Source: Paramesorhizobium deserti (GTDB lineage: Bacteria; Pseudomonadota; Alphaproteobacteria; Rhizobiales; Rhizobiaceae). Taken from it: a stretch of 64,000 nucleotides of DNA. The notes below the pieces were generated by a model. The model did no database searches and was not told the DNA's origin. It saw nothing but the letters and a program-made list of their open reading frames with translations. The first letter of the stretch is position 1. Each line of letters starts with the position of its first letter. This document shows, piece by piece, positions 41,592 through 48,724 of this stretch. Where the stretch lies: assembly GCF_001558695.1 (NCBI RefSeq), contig NZ_LNTU01000023.1:310001-374000 (forward strand), given 5' to 3'. The position numbers and the translations under genes are program-made.

Positions 41592-41730
41592 TGTAAACAA
41601 ACCGGAAAAAATCCCGTGAAAACGGGAGAAATCATGATGCCTGCGGCGACGGTATTTCCGCAATCAGCGGTTGTTTCGCGAAAGCTGGAAAGCCGTCAGA
41701 CGCCGGCGGTGTGAGAGAACTAGTGCGTTT

Positions 41731-42330
41731 TCAGGCGAGAACGACGCCTGCTTCCCGCATTCGGCCGGTCATCTCCGCCATCGACCCGGCGAGATCGATG
41801 CCGCGGCAGGCCTCGAGAAGCACCTTGACCGAAAAACCCTGCTCAACCGCGTCGAGCGCCGAATAGGCAACGCAGAAATCAGTGGCAAGTCCTGCCATGG
41901 TCAGATGCCGGATGCCGCGCTCGCGCAAGTACCCGCCGAGCCCGGTCGGGGTCGTGTGATCGTTCTCGAAGAAGGCCGAATAGCTGTCGATCGACGGGCG
42001 GAAGCCCTTGCGCACCACCAGTTCCGCCCTGGTCCACTCCAGCGCGGGGTGGAAATCGGCGCCGCGGCTTCCCTGGATGCAGTGGTCGGGCCAAAGCTTC
42101 TGCTCGCCATAGGGCATGTCCACCGTTTCGAACGGGCTCTTGCCGGGATGCGTGGAGGCGAAGCTGGAATGGCCGGTCGGATGCCAGTCCTGCGTCAGGA
42201 TGACGTGTTCGGACGTCTGGATGCGGCGGTTCAGCTCCGGCACGATCTCGTCGCCGCCATCGACGGCCAGCGCGCCACCGGGGCAGAAATCATTCTGCAC
42301 ATCGATGATGATCAATGCTTCTTCCGCCAT
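41731..42330 (-). CDS. pncA: Nicotinamidase / pyrazinamidase
   Basis: This 199-aa isochorismatase-fold enzyme starts after a strong AGGAGG. The catalytic triad is D10 (I-I-D-V-Q-N-D), K108 (V-V-R-K-G-F) and C153 (T-D-F-C-V-A-Y). The metal site D48-W-H50...H54 and the G-L-A-T motif are also present. It hydrolyses nicotinamide to nicotinate for NAD salvage. It lies 170 bp downstream of gbcB and upstream of the MATE gene, all on the same strand. Confidence 0.96.
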   Translation of the reverse strand: MAEEALIIIDVQNDFCPGGALAVDGGDEIVPELNRRIQTSEHVILTQDWHPTGHSSFASTHPGKSPFETVDMPYGEQKLWPDHCIQGSRGADFHPALEWTRAELVVRKGFRPSIDSYSAFFENDHTTPTGLGGYLRERGIRHLTMAGLATDFCVAYSALDAVEQGFSVKVLLEACRGIDLAGSMAEMTGRMREAGVVLA

Positions 42331-42501
42331 TCGAACCTCCTGCGACGCGTTTCCGGAGCGGTTCCGATTTCCAGAAGAAAACCGGAAAACCGTCTCATTT
42401 TTTAAACAAGCGCGGTTGGAACCGCGAACTTGCCGGTAATTTTTTCCGGAAAGAGGTGCGTCAGAAATGCCGTTTCGTCAACTGACAGAATGGTGTTCGG
42501 C

Positions 42502-43599
42502 TCAGATATCGATCTCTACCGGACCCACCGGGCGGGTGCAACAGGCGAGGATATAGCCTTCACCGATCTCGTCGTCGCGGATGCCGCCATTGTGGTTCAT
42601 CACGGTTTCGCCGCCGCCGCATAAGACCTTGCAGGTGCCGCAGACGCCGAACTCGCAGGCGCTCGGGATCTTCAGTCCCGCGCTGCGGGCGGCCAGGAGA
42701 ATGGTGTCGTCAAGGCCGCATTCCACCTCGACGCCGGACCGGGTGAACCGCACGGTGGCCGTCTGCGGCATTGCGCCGGGATCGTCGCCTGCGGGCGAGG
42801 TTGGCGTTACCACGGTTTCGGCCGCCGGCTGGAAGCTTTCCTGGTGGTAGCGCGCCATGTCGAAGCCCATCGCCTGCAGCGCCTCGCGCACGGCGCGCAT
42901 GAAGGGTTCCGGCCCGCAGCAGAAGACGGTGCGGTCGTTGAAATCGGGCGCAAGCAGTTCCAGCCTCGTTCGGTCGATCCTGCCATGCAAGCCGCTCCAG
43001 GCATGGCGCGGAGAGGATTGTTCGGCGATGAAGGAAAGCTTCAGCGCCGCCATGCGGGCGGCGAGCAATCGCAGCTCGTCATGAAAGATGATCTCATCAG
43101 GACGGCGGGCGCAATTGATGAAGGCGATATCGGTCGCGGGCGCGCAGTCGTGCAGCCAGCGGGTCATCGACATCATAGGCGTGATGCCGGAACCGGCCGA
43201 GATGAAGAGGTATTTCCCGTCCGGGTGGCTCGCCAGGGAAAAATCCCCGGCCGGGCCGTAAGCCCTGATCCGCATGCCCGGCCGCAAATGGTCGAGCATC
43301 CAGCGCGTACCGACAGAGCCTTGCTGCGCCTTGACCGTCACCGCCAGCGAATAGGGGCGTGATGGCGTGGAGGAGAGGGTGTAGGTGCGCATCGCCGGTT
43401 CGGGCGAGACCGGCAGTTCCAGCGTGACGAACTGGCCGGGCGCGTAGCGGAACCAGTTCTGGTCGGGTGTGCGGAAGGAGAAGGTCATGACATCTGGCGC
43501 CTCCTCGACGGCGGCGATGCATTCGAGCATCTGCAGCTTGTCGTTCCAGGGCAGCATCTCGTCGAGGTGCCTTACGGTGTGAGGCGGCATGACACTCAT
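42502..43599 (-). CDS. gbcB: Glycine betaine monooxygenase, reductase subunit
   Basis: This 365-aa three-domain reductase has an FAD domain with R-T-Y-T-L-S-S at 71-77, an NAD(P)H domain (G-S-G-I-T-P-M, C-G-P-E-P-F-M), and a C-terminal plant-type [2Fe-2S] ferredoxin with ligands C315, C320, C323 and C353. It would pass electrons from NADH to the Rieske oxygenase GbcA encoded 23 bp upstream. The assignment rests on this pairing. AAGGA precedes the ATG. Confidence 0.88.
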   Translation of the reverse strand: MSVMPPHTVRHLDEMLPWNDKLQMLECIAAVEEAPDVMTFSFRTPDQNWFRYAPGQFVTLELPVSPEPAMRTYTLSSTPSRPYSLAVTVKAQQGSVGTRWMLDHLRPGMRIRAYGPAGDFSLASHPDGKYLFISAGSGITPMMSMTRWLHDCAPATDIAFINCARRPDEIIFHDELRLLAARMAALKLSFIAEQSSPRHAWSGLHGRIDRTRLELLAPDFNDRTVFCCGPEPFMRAVREALQAMGFDMARYHQESFQPAAETVVTPTSPAGDDPGAMPQTATVRFTRSGVEVECGLDDTILLAARSAGLKIPSACEFGVCGTCKVLCGGGETVMNHNGGIRDDEIGEGYILACCTRPVGPVEIDI

Positions 43600-43622
43600 G
43601 ACCAGTCTTCCTTGATTTTAGC

Positions 43623-44867
43623 CTATGCGACCCGGCTGAGCGGTACAGCTTCGCCCTCCAGGCGGGGCGTGATGAAATTCGCGTACCACTCGACAAACTG
43701 CATCACGCCGCCCTCATGCTCGACCGAATAGGGGCCTGGCTGATAGACGGGCGATTTGATGCCGACGGCATTCTCCTCGACGATGCGGCGATCCTGGTCG
43801 TTGGTCTCGATCCAGACATGGGTCAGTTCGTGGAGGTCGTAGTCGACGCCCTCGACGGCATCCTTGTTGACCAGCCATTTGGTGGTGACCTGGGTTTCAT
43901 CGGCGCTGATCGGCAGCACGCGGAAGGAGATCGCGTGGTCGCCGAGGACGTGGTTCCAGCTCGAGGGGTAGTGGAACAGGAGCATCGTGCCGATATGGCT
44001 TTCGGTGATGCTGGGGCTCAGAGGCTTCTTCACCGCGCGTTTTCCCGAAAGCGTGTAGCTCTCGGCGTCGCGCAGGAGCGGCACGCGGGTGATGCGGTAC
44101 TGCCCGTCTGGCGCCATCCTGAAGGTGGAGGGCAGGCCGACCGCCTCGCATTTTCGCCACAGGGCGGTGATCTCGGGGTCGTCCATCAACCCCTGCACGC
44201 CTGATGCCGTCGGCGCCTCGGGATAGGTGCGGCAGAGCTCGGGATGGTTGGCCGCGCAATGATAGCATTCGCGATTGTTTTCCCAGACCAGCTTCCAGTT
44301 GCCCTTCTCAATGATGGTGCTCTCATAGGCCACCTTGGTTTCGCCAAGGCGATGCGGTGCAAGATAGGGCTCGATCGTGGCGCGCGTTGCCGCGAAATCC
44401 GGCGCCTCTTCCGCGATACAGATGAAGATATAACCGGCGACGCTCTCGCAATGGACCGGCTTCAGGCCGTATTGGGCCGGGTTGAAATCCGGGCCGACCT
44501 GGCGAGCGAAGAGCAGTCGGCCGTCGAGCTCATAGGTCCACTGGTGATAGGGGCAGACGAGTTTCGCCGCTGTTCCCCTTTCGGCCGAACAGATGCGCGA
44601 GCCGCGGTGACGGCAGGAATTGTGGAAGGCGCGGATGCCGCCTTGCGCGTCGCGCACCACCACCACGGGATAGGCGCCGATCTGCACCGTCAGATAGCTG
44701 CCGGTCTTCGGCAATTCGCAATCATGGCCGACGAAAAGCCATTCGCGATAGAAGATGTGCTCCAGATCCAGCTTGAAATAATCGGGATCGGTGTAGAACT
44801 TCTGCTCCAGGCTGAAATTGGCATTGCGCCCCTTCAGATATCCCAGCATTTCACTACGAACGTCCAT
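43623..44867 (-). CDS. gbcA: Glycine betaine monooxygenase, Rieske oxygenase subunit
   Basis: This 414-aa ring-hydroxylase-type oxygenase has Rieske ligands C85/H87 and C105/H108, followed by the mononuclear iron region N-N-R-E-C-Y-H-C-A-A-N-H. The C-terminal block T-T-K-W-L-V-N-K-D-A-V-E-G-V-D-Y-D and Y-Q-P-G-P-Y-S closely resembles GbcA of Pseudomonas as I recall it. The enzyme demethylates glycine betaine to dimethylglycine and formaldehyde. Its leader carries a cobalamin riboswitch, so B12 probably represses the operon. Stachydrine-type Rieske demethylases are the main alternative identity. Confidence 0.87.
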   Translation of the reverse strand: MDVRSEMLGYLKGRNANFSLEQKFYTDPDYFKLDLEHIFYREWLFVGHDCELPKTGSYLTVQIGAYPVVVVRDAQGGIRAFHNSCRHRGSRICSAERGTAAKLVCPYHQWTYELDGRLLFARQVGPDFNPAQYGLKPVHCESVAGYIFICIAEEAPDFAATRATIEPYLAPHRLGETKVAYESTIIEKGNWKLVWENNRECYHCAANHPELCRTYPEAPTASGVQGLMDDPEITALWRKCEAVGLPSTFRMAPDGQYRITRVPLLRDAESYTLSGKRAVKKPLSPSITESHIGTMLLFHYPSSWNHVLGDHAISFRVLPISADETQVTTKWLVNKDAVEGVDYDLHELTHVWIETNDQDRRIVEENAVGIKSPVYQPGPYSVEHEGGVMQFVEWYANFITPRLEGEAVPLSRVA

Positions 44868-44997
44868 GCCTTGCCTCGCTCAGCCAATGTTGGATCTGGT
44901 AACCGGGCGAGGGGGAGAAGAGGCCAGGGACGGCGCACGGCCCCGGTCGAGGACGTGACGTGCACGGGACTCCGCTTGACCGCCCGCCGCGATCAGT

Positions 44998-45180
44998 CGA
45001 ATTTGTCCTTCAGGCTGGTTTCCGGGCTTCGGAGCGATCCTTGCGGATGATTGCGGCACCTTCCCAGGCTTAACGCCCAGTGGTCTTATCGCCGCGTTCC
45101 AACTCCATTACCGTTGCGGGGGCAGCATCGGTTTCCCACCGATTTCCCAATTATCGCCATCCCTAGAATGGCAGCACCTG
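44998..45180 (-). promoter_or_regulatory. Cobalamin (adenosylcobalamin-type) riboswitch
   Basis: Reading the minus strand, the conserved blocks appear in order. They are GGGAAATCGGTGGGAAACCG and GCTGCCCCC (45148-45118), GCAACGGTAAT (45117-45107), CCACTGGGC (45083-45075), GGGAAGG (45065-45059), and the B12 box GCCCGGAAACCAGCC (45027-45013). This is the RF00174 architecture. The only downstream gene on this strand is gbcA, 130 nt further on. No U-tract terminator follows, so the switch may act on translation or through Rho. Confidence 0.93.
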
Positions 45181-45371
45181 AACGCCATGATCTAACCAGC
45201 GGGCGGTTCGTCGCGCTCATGCAGAAACGACATCGGCTTCACGCAAAGACGACACGGTTCACGAATAAGGGAATGTGGCATTCGTCACACTTTTAGGATT
45301 GTCATCGGGGTGGGAAGACGGCTACCACACCGTATCCCGCGTTATGGTTCCCGCATGGGAGGAAAAACTTC
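45181..45371. other. Promoter region between the riboswitch and lyxA
   Basis: No gene is supported. It must contain the minus-strand promoter of the riboswitch-gbcAB transcript and the plus-strand promoter of the isomerase gene. I could not single out either. Confidence 0.4.
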
Positions 45372-46061
45372 ATGCAACGCTCAGAAATCAACGAAATCAT
45401 TCGTGAAAGCGACGCCTTCATCCGCTCCTTCGGCTATGTGATGCCGCCTTTCGCCTACTGGTCGCCGGAGGAGATGAAGACGCGCACGACAAGCGACGCG
45501 TCGGCGATCCGCGATGCGCGACTCGGCTGGGACATCACCGATTACGGCCAGGGCAAGTTCGCCGATCTCGGGCTGTTCCTCTTCACCACGCGCAACGGTA
45601 ATGCCGAGGACCTGAAGAAGGGCACCGGCATGCTCTATGCCGAGAAGATCATGATCTCGCGCAAGGACCAGCTTTCGCCGATGCATCGCCATATCGTGAA
45701 GGCGGAGGACATCATCAATCGCGGCGGCGCAACGCTGACGCTCGAGCTTTTCAATTCGCTGCCAGACGGCAGCGTGGACGAAGAGAGCGACGTGACGGTC
45801 GCCAGCGACGGTCGTCTTGTCACGCTGAAGGCGGGCGGGCTCCTGAAGTTGAAGCCGGGCGAGAGCGTCACGCTGCTGCCGGGCAACTGGCATGCATTCT
45901 GGGGCGAGGGTGGCGACGTGCTGATCGGCGAGGTATCCACCGTCAACGATGATCTGACGGACAATATCTTCCGCGAGAAGATCGGCCGCTTCTCGACGGT
46001 CGAGGAGGATGTGGCGCCGCTTCATCTCCTGGTGTCCGACTATGACAAATGGCTCGCCTGA
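45372..46061 (+). CDS. D-lyxose ketol-isomerase family protein
   Basis: This 229-aa cupin-type sugar isomerase starts after GGGAGG. Conserved features are A-Y-W-S-P-E-E near residue 26, the metal-binding M-H-R-H-I-V-K-A-E-D-I near 97-108, and the C-terminal H-A-F-W-G-E-G-G. The family interconverts D-lyxose/D-xylulose and D-mannose/D-fructose. The physiological substrate in rhizobia is unclear. An aldo/keto reductase follows 77 bp downstream, but a terminator lies between them. Confidence 0.88.
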   Translation: MQRSEINEIIRESDAFIRSFGYVMPPFAYWSPEEMKTRTTSDASAIRDARLGWDITDYGQGKFADLGLFLFTTRNGNAEDLKKGTGMLYAEKIMISRKDQLSPMHRHIVKAEDIINRGGATLTLELFNSLPDGSVDEESDVTVASDGRLVTLKAGGLLKLKPGESVTLLPGNWHAFWGEGGDVLIGEVSTVNDDLTDNIFREKIGRFSTVEEDVAPLHLLVSDYDKWLA

Positions 46062-46080
46062 CCGGTTGGCGAATGTCTGG

Positions 46081-46106
46081 AAAGCCGGAATATGCGGCCG
46101 GCTTTC
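46081..46106 (+). terminator. Terminator after the lyxose isomerase gene
   Basis: AAAGCCGG, AATATGCGG loop region, CCGGCTTTCTTC, 20 bp past the stop. Confidence 0.75.
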
Positions 46107-46138
46107 TTCGTGCTTGAGGAAACGCGAAAGGAATTGAA

Positions 46139-47188
46139 ATGGGATGGGAACCGCGTGCCGATCGATACGACACGATGAAATACAATCGCTGCGGACGCAG
46201 CGGCCTGCATCTGCCGGCGATCTCGCTGGGCCTGTGGCACAATTTCGGCGATGATACGCCGCATGCGACGAAGCAGACGCTCTGCCGCACGGCTTTCGAT
46301 CTCGGCATCAATCATTTCGACCTCGCCAACAATTACGGTCCGCCTCCGGGTTCGGCAGAGATCGCCTTCGGCCGCATCCTGCGCGAGGATTTCCACAGGC
46401 TTCGCGATGAGCTGATCATCTCGTCGAAGGCGGGTTACCGCATGTGGCCAGGCCCTCATGGCGAATGGGGCAGCCGCAAATATCTGATCGCAAGCTGCGA
46501 CCAGAGCCTGAAGCGGCTTGGGCTGGATTATGTCGACATCTTCTATTCGCACCGCTTCGATCCGGAGACGCCGCTGGAGGAGACCATGCAGGCGCTCGAC
46601 CACATCGTGCGCTCGGGCCGGGCGCTCTATGTCGGCATTTCCTCCTACAATTCGAAGCGCACGCGCGAGGCCATGGCGATTCTGGAGGAACTCGGCACGC
46701 CTTGCGTGATCCACCAGCCTAGCTACTCCATGATCAATCGCTGGATCGAGGAGGATGGTCTGGTCGACACGCTCGAGGAACTCGGCATCGGCTCCATCGC
46801 GTTCACACCGCTGGCGCAGGGCATGCTGACATCGAAATATCTCAAGGGAATTCCTGAGGAGAGCCGTGCGGCACAGGGCAAGTCGCTGAGGACCGAGTTC
46901 ATCAACGAGGCGACGATCGCGCGTATTCGCGGGCTCAACGATATCGCGGCCAGGCGCGGGCAGACGCTGGCGCAGATGGCGCTCGCCTGGGTGCTGCGCG
47001 GCGGGCGCGTCACCTCCGCCCTGATCGGAGCCAGCCGCCCCGAACAGATAGCCGATTGCGTCAAGGCGCTGGAAAAACCTGATTTCACCGAGGCAGAACT
47101 GCGCGAGATCGACAAATTTGCCCAGGATGCCGACGTCAACCTTTGGGCAGCTTCAGCCGAGCGGCCGGGACCCGAGCGGAAGCATTGA
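46139..47188 (+). CDS. Aldo/keto reductase, YghZ/Gpr type
   Basis: This 349-aa TIM-barrel reductase starts after AAAGGAA. It closely follows E. coli Gpr (YghZ) in L-H-L-P-A-I-S-L-G-L-W-H-N-F-G-D, N-N-Y-G-P-P-P-G-S-A-E and S-S-K-A-G-Y-R-M-W. The catalytic Asp, Tyr, Lys and His of the family are all visible. YghZ reduces L-glyceraldehyde 3-phosphate and methylglyoxal with NADPH, so an aldehyde-detoxifying role is likely. An 8-bp G+C hairpin (47199-47222) follows without a clear T-run. Confidence 0.9.
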   Translation: MGWEPRADRYDTMKYNRCGRSGLHLPAISLGLWHNFGDDTPHATKQTLCRTAFDLGINHFDLANNYGPPPGSAEIAFGRILREDFHRLRDELIISSKAGYRMWPGPHGEWGSRKYLIASCDQSLKRLGLDYVDIFYSHRFDPETPLEETMQALDHIVRSGRALYVGISSYNSKRTREAMAILEELGTPCVIHQPSYSMINRWIEEDGLVDTLEELGIGSIAFTPLAQGMLTSKYLKGIPEESRAAQGKSLRTEFINEATIARIRGLNDIAARRGQTLAQMALAWVLRGGRVTSALIGASRPEQIADCVKALEKPDFTEAELREIDKFAQDADVNLWAASAERPGPERKH

Positions 47189-47239
47189 ACAGGCTTTAGC
47201 CCGCCGCGGATCGCCGGCGGGCGAGGGGGCATTCTGAAC

Positions 47240-47360
47240 CGTTATTGCGGTGGAGAGGTTGAGGAATGGATTCCAGTGACAAGCACTGGAATGACGGAAG
47301 ATTGGCTGTTGAGCGACAATCTTCAACCTCTTTGCCTGCAAAACGGTTCTTGATGTGGCG
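47240..47360. repeat. Intergenic repeat element, left half only
   Basis: The segment matches the complete element at 31.65-31.83 kb from GGTGGAGAGG through the arm at 47260-47298 and on to CTTCAACCT and AACGGTTC near 47345. It then diverges, where the complete copy continues for about 30 bp to its right arm. The missing right half appears 1.3 kb away at 48625-48700. Confidence 0.75.
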
Positions 47361-47367
47361 CGGCGAC

Positions 47368-47401
47368 AGCTTCTGGACAAATTTGCATTAGCTTCTGGAC
47401 A
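47368..47401. repeat. Left inner repeats of the Cys-rich peptide cassette
   Basis: AGCTTCTGGACA occurs twice, at 47368-47379 and 47390-47401, start to start 22 bp. The inverted word TGTCCAGAAG occurs twice at the other end (48470-48479 and 48605-48614). Multiple repeats at both ends recall the termini of IS21-family elements, but no transposase is present. Confidence 0.6.
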
Positions 47402-47420
47402 GCAAAACTAGATGCGAGGA

Positions 47421-47446
47421 AACCCCGCCACAAAGGCAGCGGGGTT
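47421..47446 (-). terminator. Terminator after Cys-rich peptide gene 1
   Basis: Minus strand AACCCCGC, a 10-nt loop, GCGGGGTT, then TCC. The T-run is short. Confidence 0.6.
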
Positions 47447-47461
47447 CGTTTCAATGAGACG

Positions 47462-47668
47462 CTAGATGCAGTGACAAGTGCCGTTTGCGCAGATCCCGCC
47501 CAAATAGCCATTTTCGATGCAGTAGGATGCGCATGACACCGAGTTGCAAGCTGCAGCAACCGGCCCCGCGCCGATCAACAGCGCGAACGCTGCGATAGTC
47601 AATTTCCGGCGCAGCGAAGTGGCCCTGAAGGCATCGGCAAGTTTCGGCAGTGTGGTCATTGCAAGCAT
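47462..47668 (-). CDS. Secreted six-cysteine, defensin-like peptide 1
   Basis: A 68-aa precursor starts at 47668 with GGAGGG at 6 nt. Residues 1-40 form a basic then hydrophobic leader (S-L-R-R-K-L-T-I-A-A-F-A-L-L, ending P-V-A-A-A) suited to signal peptidase I. The mature part of about 29 residues has Cys at 41, 46, 50, 60, 65 and 67 (C-x4-C-x3-C-x9-C-x4-C-x-C). It also has N-G-Y-L-G-G-I-C, a gamma-core-like GxC. The C-x3-C...C-x-C spacing is that of CS-alpha/beta defensins. The mature peptide is not cationic (net about -1). Function is unknown; it is the last of three tandem paralogues. Confidence 0.8.
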   Translation of the reverse strand: MLAMTTLPKLADAFRATSLRRKLTIAAFALLIGAGPVAAACNSVSCASYCIENGYLGGICANGTCHCI

Positions 47669-47709
47669 GGTATCCCTCCGTGACAGCGGGGCTCGGTTTC
47701 AGCTAACGG

Positions 47710-47919
47710 CTAGAAGCAGTGGCAAGCGCCGTCAGCGCCGCAGGTCCCGTCTAAATAGCCTCTTTGGATGCAAGTGGCGATGCAAGTCACCGGGTTGCAG
47801 GCTGCAGCAACCGGCCCCGCGCCCATCAGCAGCGCGAACGCTGCGATAGTCAATTTCCGGCGCAGCGAGGTGGCCCTGAAGGCATCGGCAAGTTTCGGCA
47901 GTGTGGTCATTGCAAGCAT
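47710..47919 (-). CDS. Secreted six-cysteine, defensin-like peptide 2
   Basis: This 69-aa precursor starts at 47919 with GGAGGG. Its first 40 residues differ from peptide 1 at one position only, while the mature part is about half identical. Cysteines are at 41, 46, 50, 60, 66 and 68 (C-x4-C-x3-C-x9-C-x5-C-x-C) around R-G-Y-L-D-G-T-C. The longer reading frame starting at 48015 lacks a ribosome-binding site and is discarded. It is 42 bp from peptide 1 with no full terminator between, so both may share a transcript. Confidence 0.8.
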   Translation of the reverse strand: MLAMTTLPKLADAFRATSLRRKLTIAAFALLMGAGPVAAACNPVTCIATCIQRGYLDGTCGADGACHCF

Positions 47920-48046
47920 GGTTTCCCTCCAAATGTTGAAGCGCCGGCCCATGGGCGTGGCGCGGGTGATCCCCCTTCTTTGCGGCCGGTGCCGGCAGGC
48001 CGGCACGGGCGACACCTCGCGGCCGGGAAGACCGGCAGGCGATGCT

Positions 48047-48078
48047 GAAAAGCCCCGCCGCCGAGGCAGCGGAGCTTC
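48047..48078 (-). terminator. Terminator after Cys-rich peptide gene 3
   Basis: Minus strand AAGCTCCGC, a loop, GCGGGGCTTTTC (one G-U pair). It lies 15 bp after the stop of peptide 3. Confidence 0.65.
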
Positions 48079-48092
48079 CTTTCACGCACAGA

Positions 48093-48302
48093 CTATGAAT
48101 TGCATATGCAGTACTGTCCCATGCATGTGCCGCCGGAATAGCCCATAGATAAGCACATGTCGCGGCAAGCCGGGTTAGTGCACGCCGCCCAAGCGGCACC
48201 GGTACTCAGAAGCAACGCGGCTCCTGCGGTTATCAGTTTCCGGCGACGATTGGCGATGAAGGCACGCAGTGAGAAGTTCGGCAGTGTCGAAGTCGCAAAC
48301 AT
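48093..48302 (-). CDS. Secreted six-cysteine, defensin-like peptide 3
   Basis: The start at 48302 (69 aa) is chosen because GGGGGA lies 6 nt upstream, as in the sister genes; ATG 48314 has no site. The leader (A-N-R-R-R-K-L-I-T-A-G-A-A-L-L, ending A-A-W-A-A) is clearly related but diverged. Cysteines fall at the same positions as in peptide 1 (41, 46, 50, 60, 65, 67), around M-G-Y-S-G-G-T-C. The mature peptide is near neutral. It is promoter-proximal in the array. Alternatives to a toxin or antimicrobial are a signal peptide or protease inhibitor. Confidence 0.78.
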   Translation of the reverse strand: MFATSTLPNFSLRAFIANRRRKLITAGAALLLSTGAAWAACTNPACRDMCLSMGYSGGTCMGQYCICNS

Positions 48303-48413
48303 TGTTTCCCCCATTGATGAAAAGGGACCATATGACAGCCCCGAGCAGCGTCGGCTCTCTCCCCCTCCTTCTCGGGTGACGCATAACCGGAAGGACCTGA
48401 GCAATGTACGGGC

Positions 48414-48443
48414 GTTTTATGACGGCGGCAACGCGCTTGACAG
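48414..48443 (-). promoter_or_regulatory. Putative promoter of the Cys-rich peptide array
   Basis: Minus strand CTGTCA (48443-48438), 18-bp spacer, TAAAAC (48419-48414). Both hexamers are partial matches, and this is the best candidate upstream of peptide 3. A leader of about 100 nt would follow. Confidence 0.35.
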
Positions 48444-48469
48444 AACAATGCGGGAAGAATGCGCGAATC

Positions 48470-48614
48470 TGTCCAGAAGGTTGCGCACTTTGCCGTCAGT
48501 TTTTGCCGCTAATTTTCATGCGCCGTTCCGCTGGCGTTAGCGGACAGGGCGGCGTTTCTCATTGTTTTTCAAAGGGCTGCGGGCGTTCGATCTGGATTGC
48601 TCCGTGTCCAGAAG
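48470..48614. repeat. Right inner repeats of the Cys-rich peptide cassette
   Basis: TGTCCAGAAG occurs at 48470-48479 and 48605-48614. The inward-reading sequence from the first copy (CTTCTGGACA, then GATT, CGC, GCATT) resembles the left end (CTTCTGGACA, then AATT, TG, CATT), giving an imperfect inverted repeat of about 20 bp around the peptide genes. The stretch between the two words holds no gene I can support. Confidence 0.5.
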
Positions 48615-48624
48615 GTAACACCCC

Positions 48625-48700
48625 CCTACAGTTCATCCCCACCTCGTCTTCCCAGTGCTTGTCACTGGGATCCATGCCTCAACGGTGCCGCGGTTGCTAT
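48625..48700. repeat. Intergenic repeat element, right half only
   Basis: The right arm lies at 48642-48681 and continues into CAACGGTGCCGC, matching the right flank of the complete copy at 31.8 kb. Within the inner hairpin a T-A pair is replaced by C-G on both strands (CCCAGTG / CACTGGG), a compensatory change that keeps the stem. Confidence 0.75.
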
Positions 48701-48724
48701 GTGAGCCCGATGGCTGAATTGTCG

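Noticed and set aside
40395-41714. 439-codon frame opposite the MATE gene
   Set aside because: Antisense shadow; composition is Arg/His/Asp-rich with no domain.
47462-48302. Lipoprotein interpretation of the Cys-rich peptides (Cys right after the leader)
   Set aside because: The residues before Cys41 (A-A-A or W-A-A) lack the Leu/Val/Ile at -3 expected of a lipobox, and Cys41 is part of the conserved six-cysteine set.
47360-48625. A complete insertion sequence around the peptide genes
   Set aside because: Repeated end-like words exist, but there is no transposase frame of useful length, so only a cassette or remnant can be claimed.
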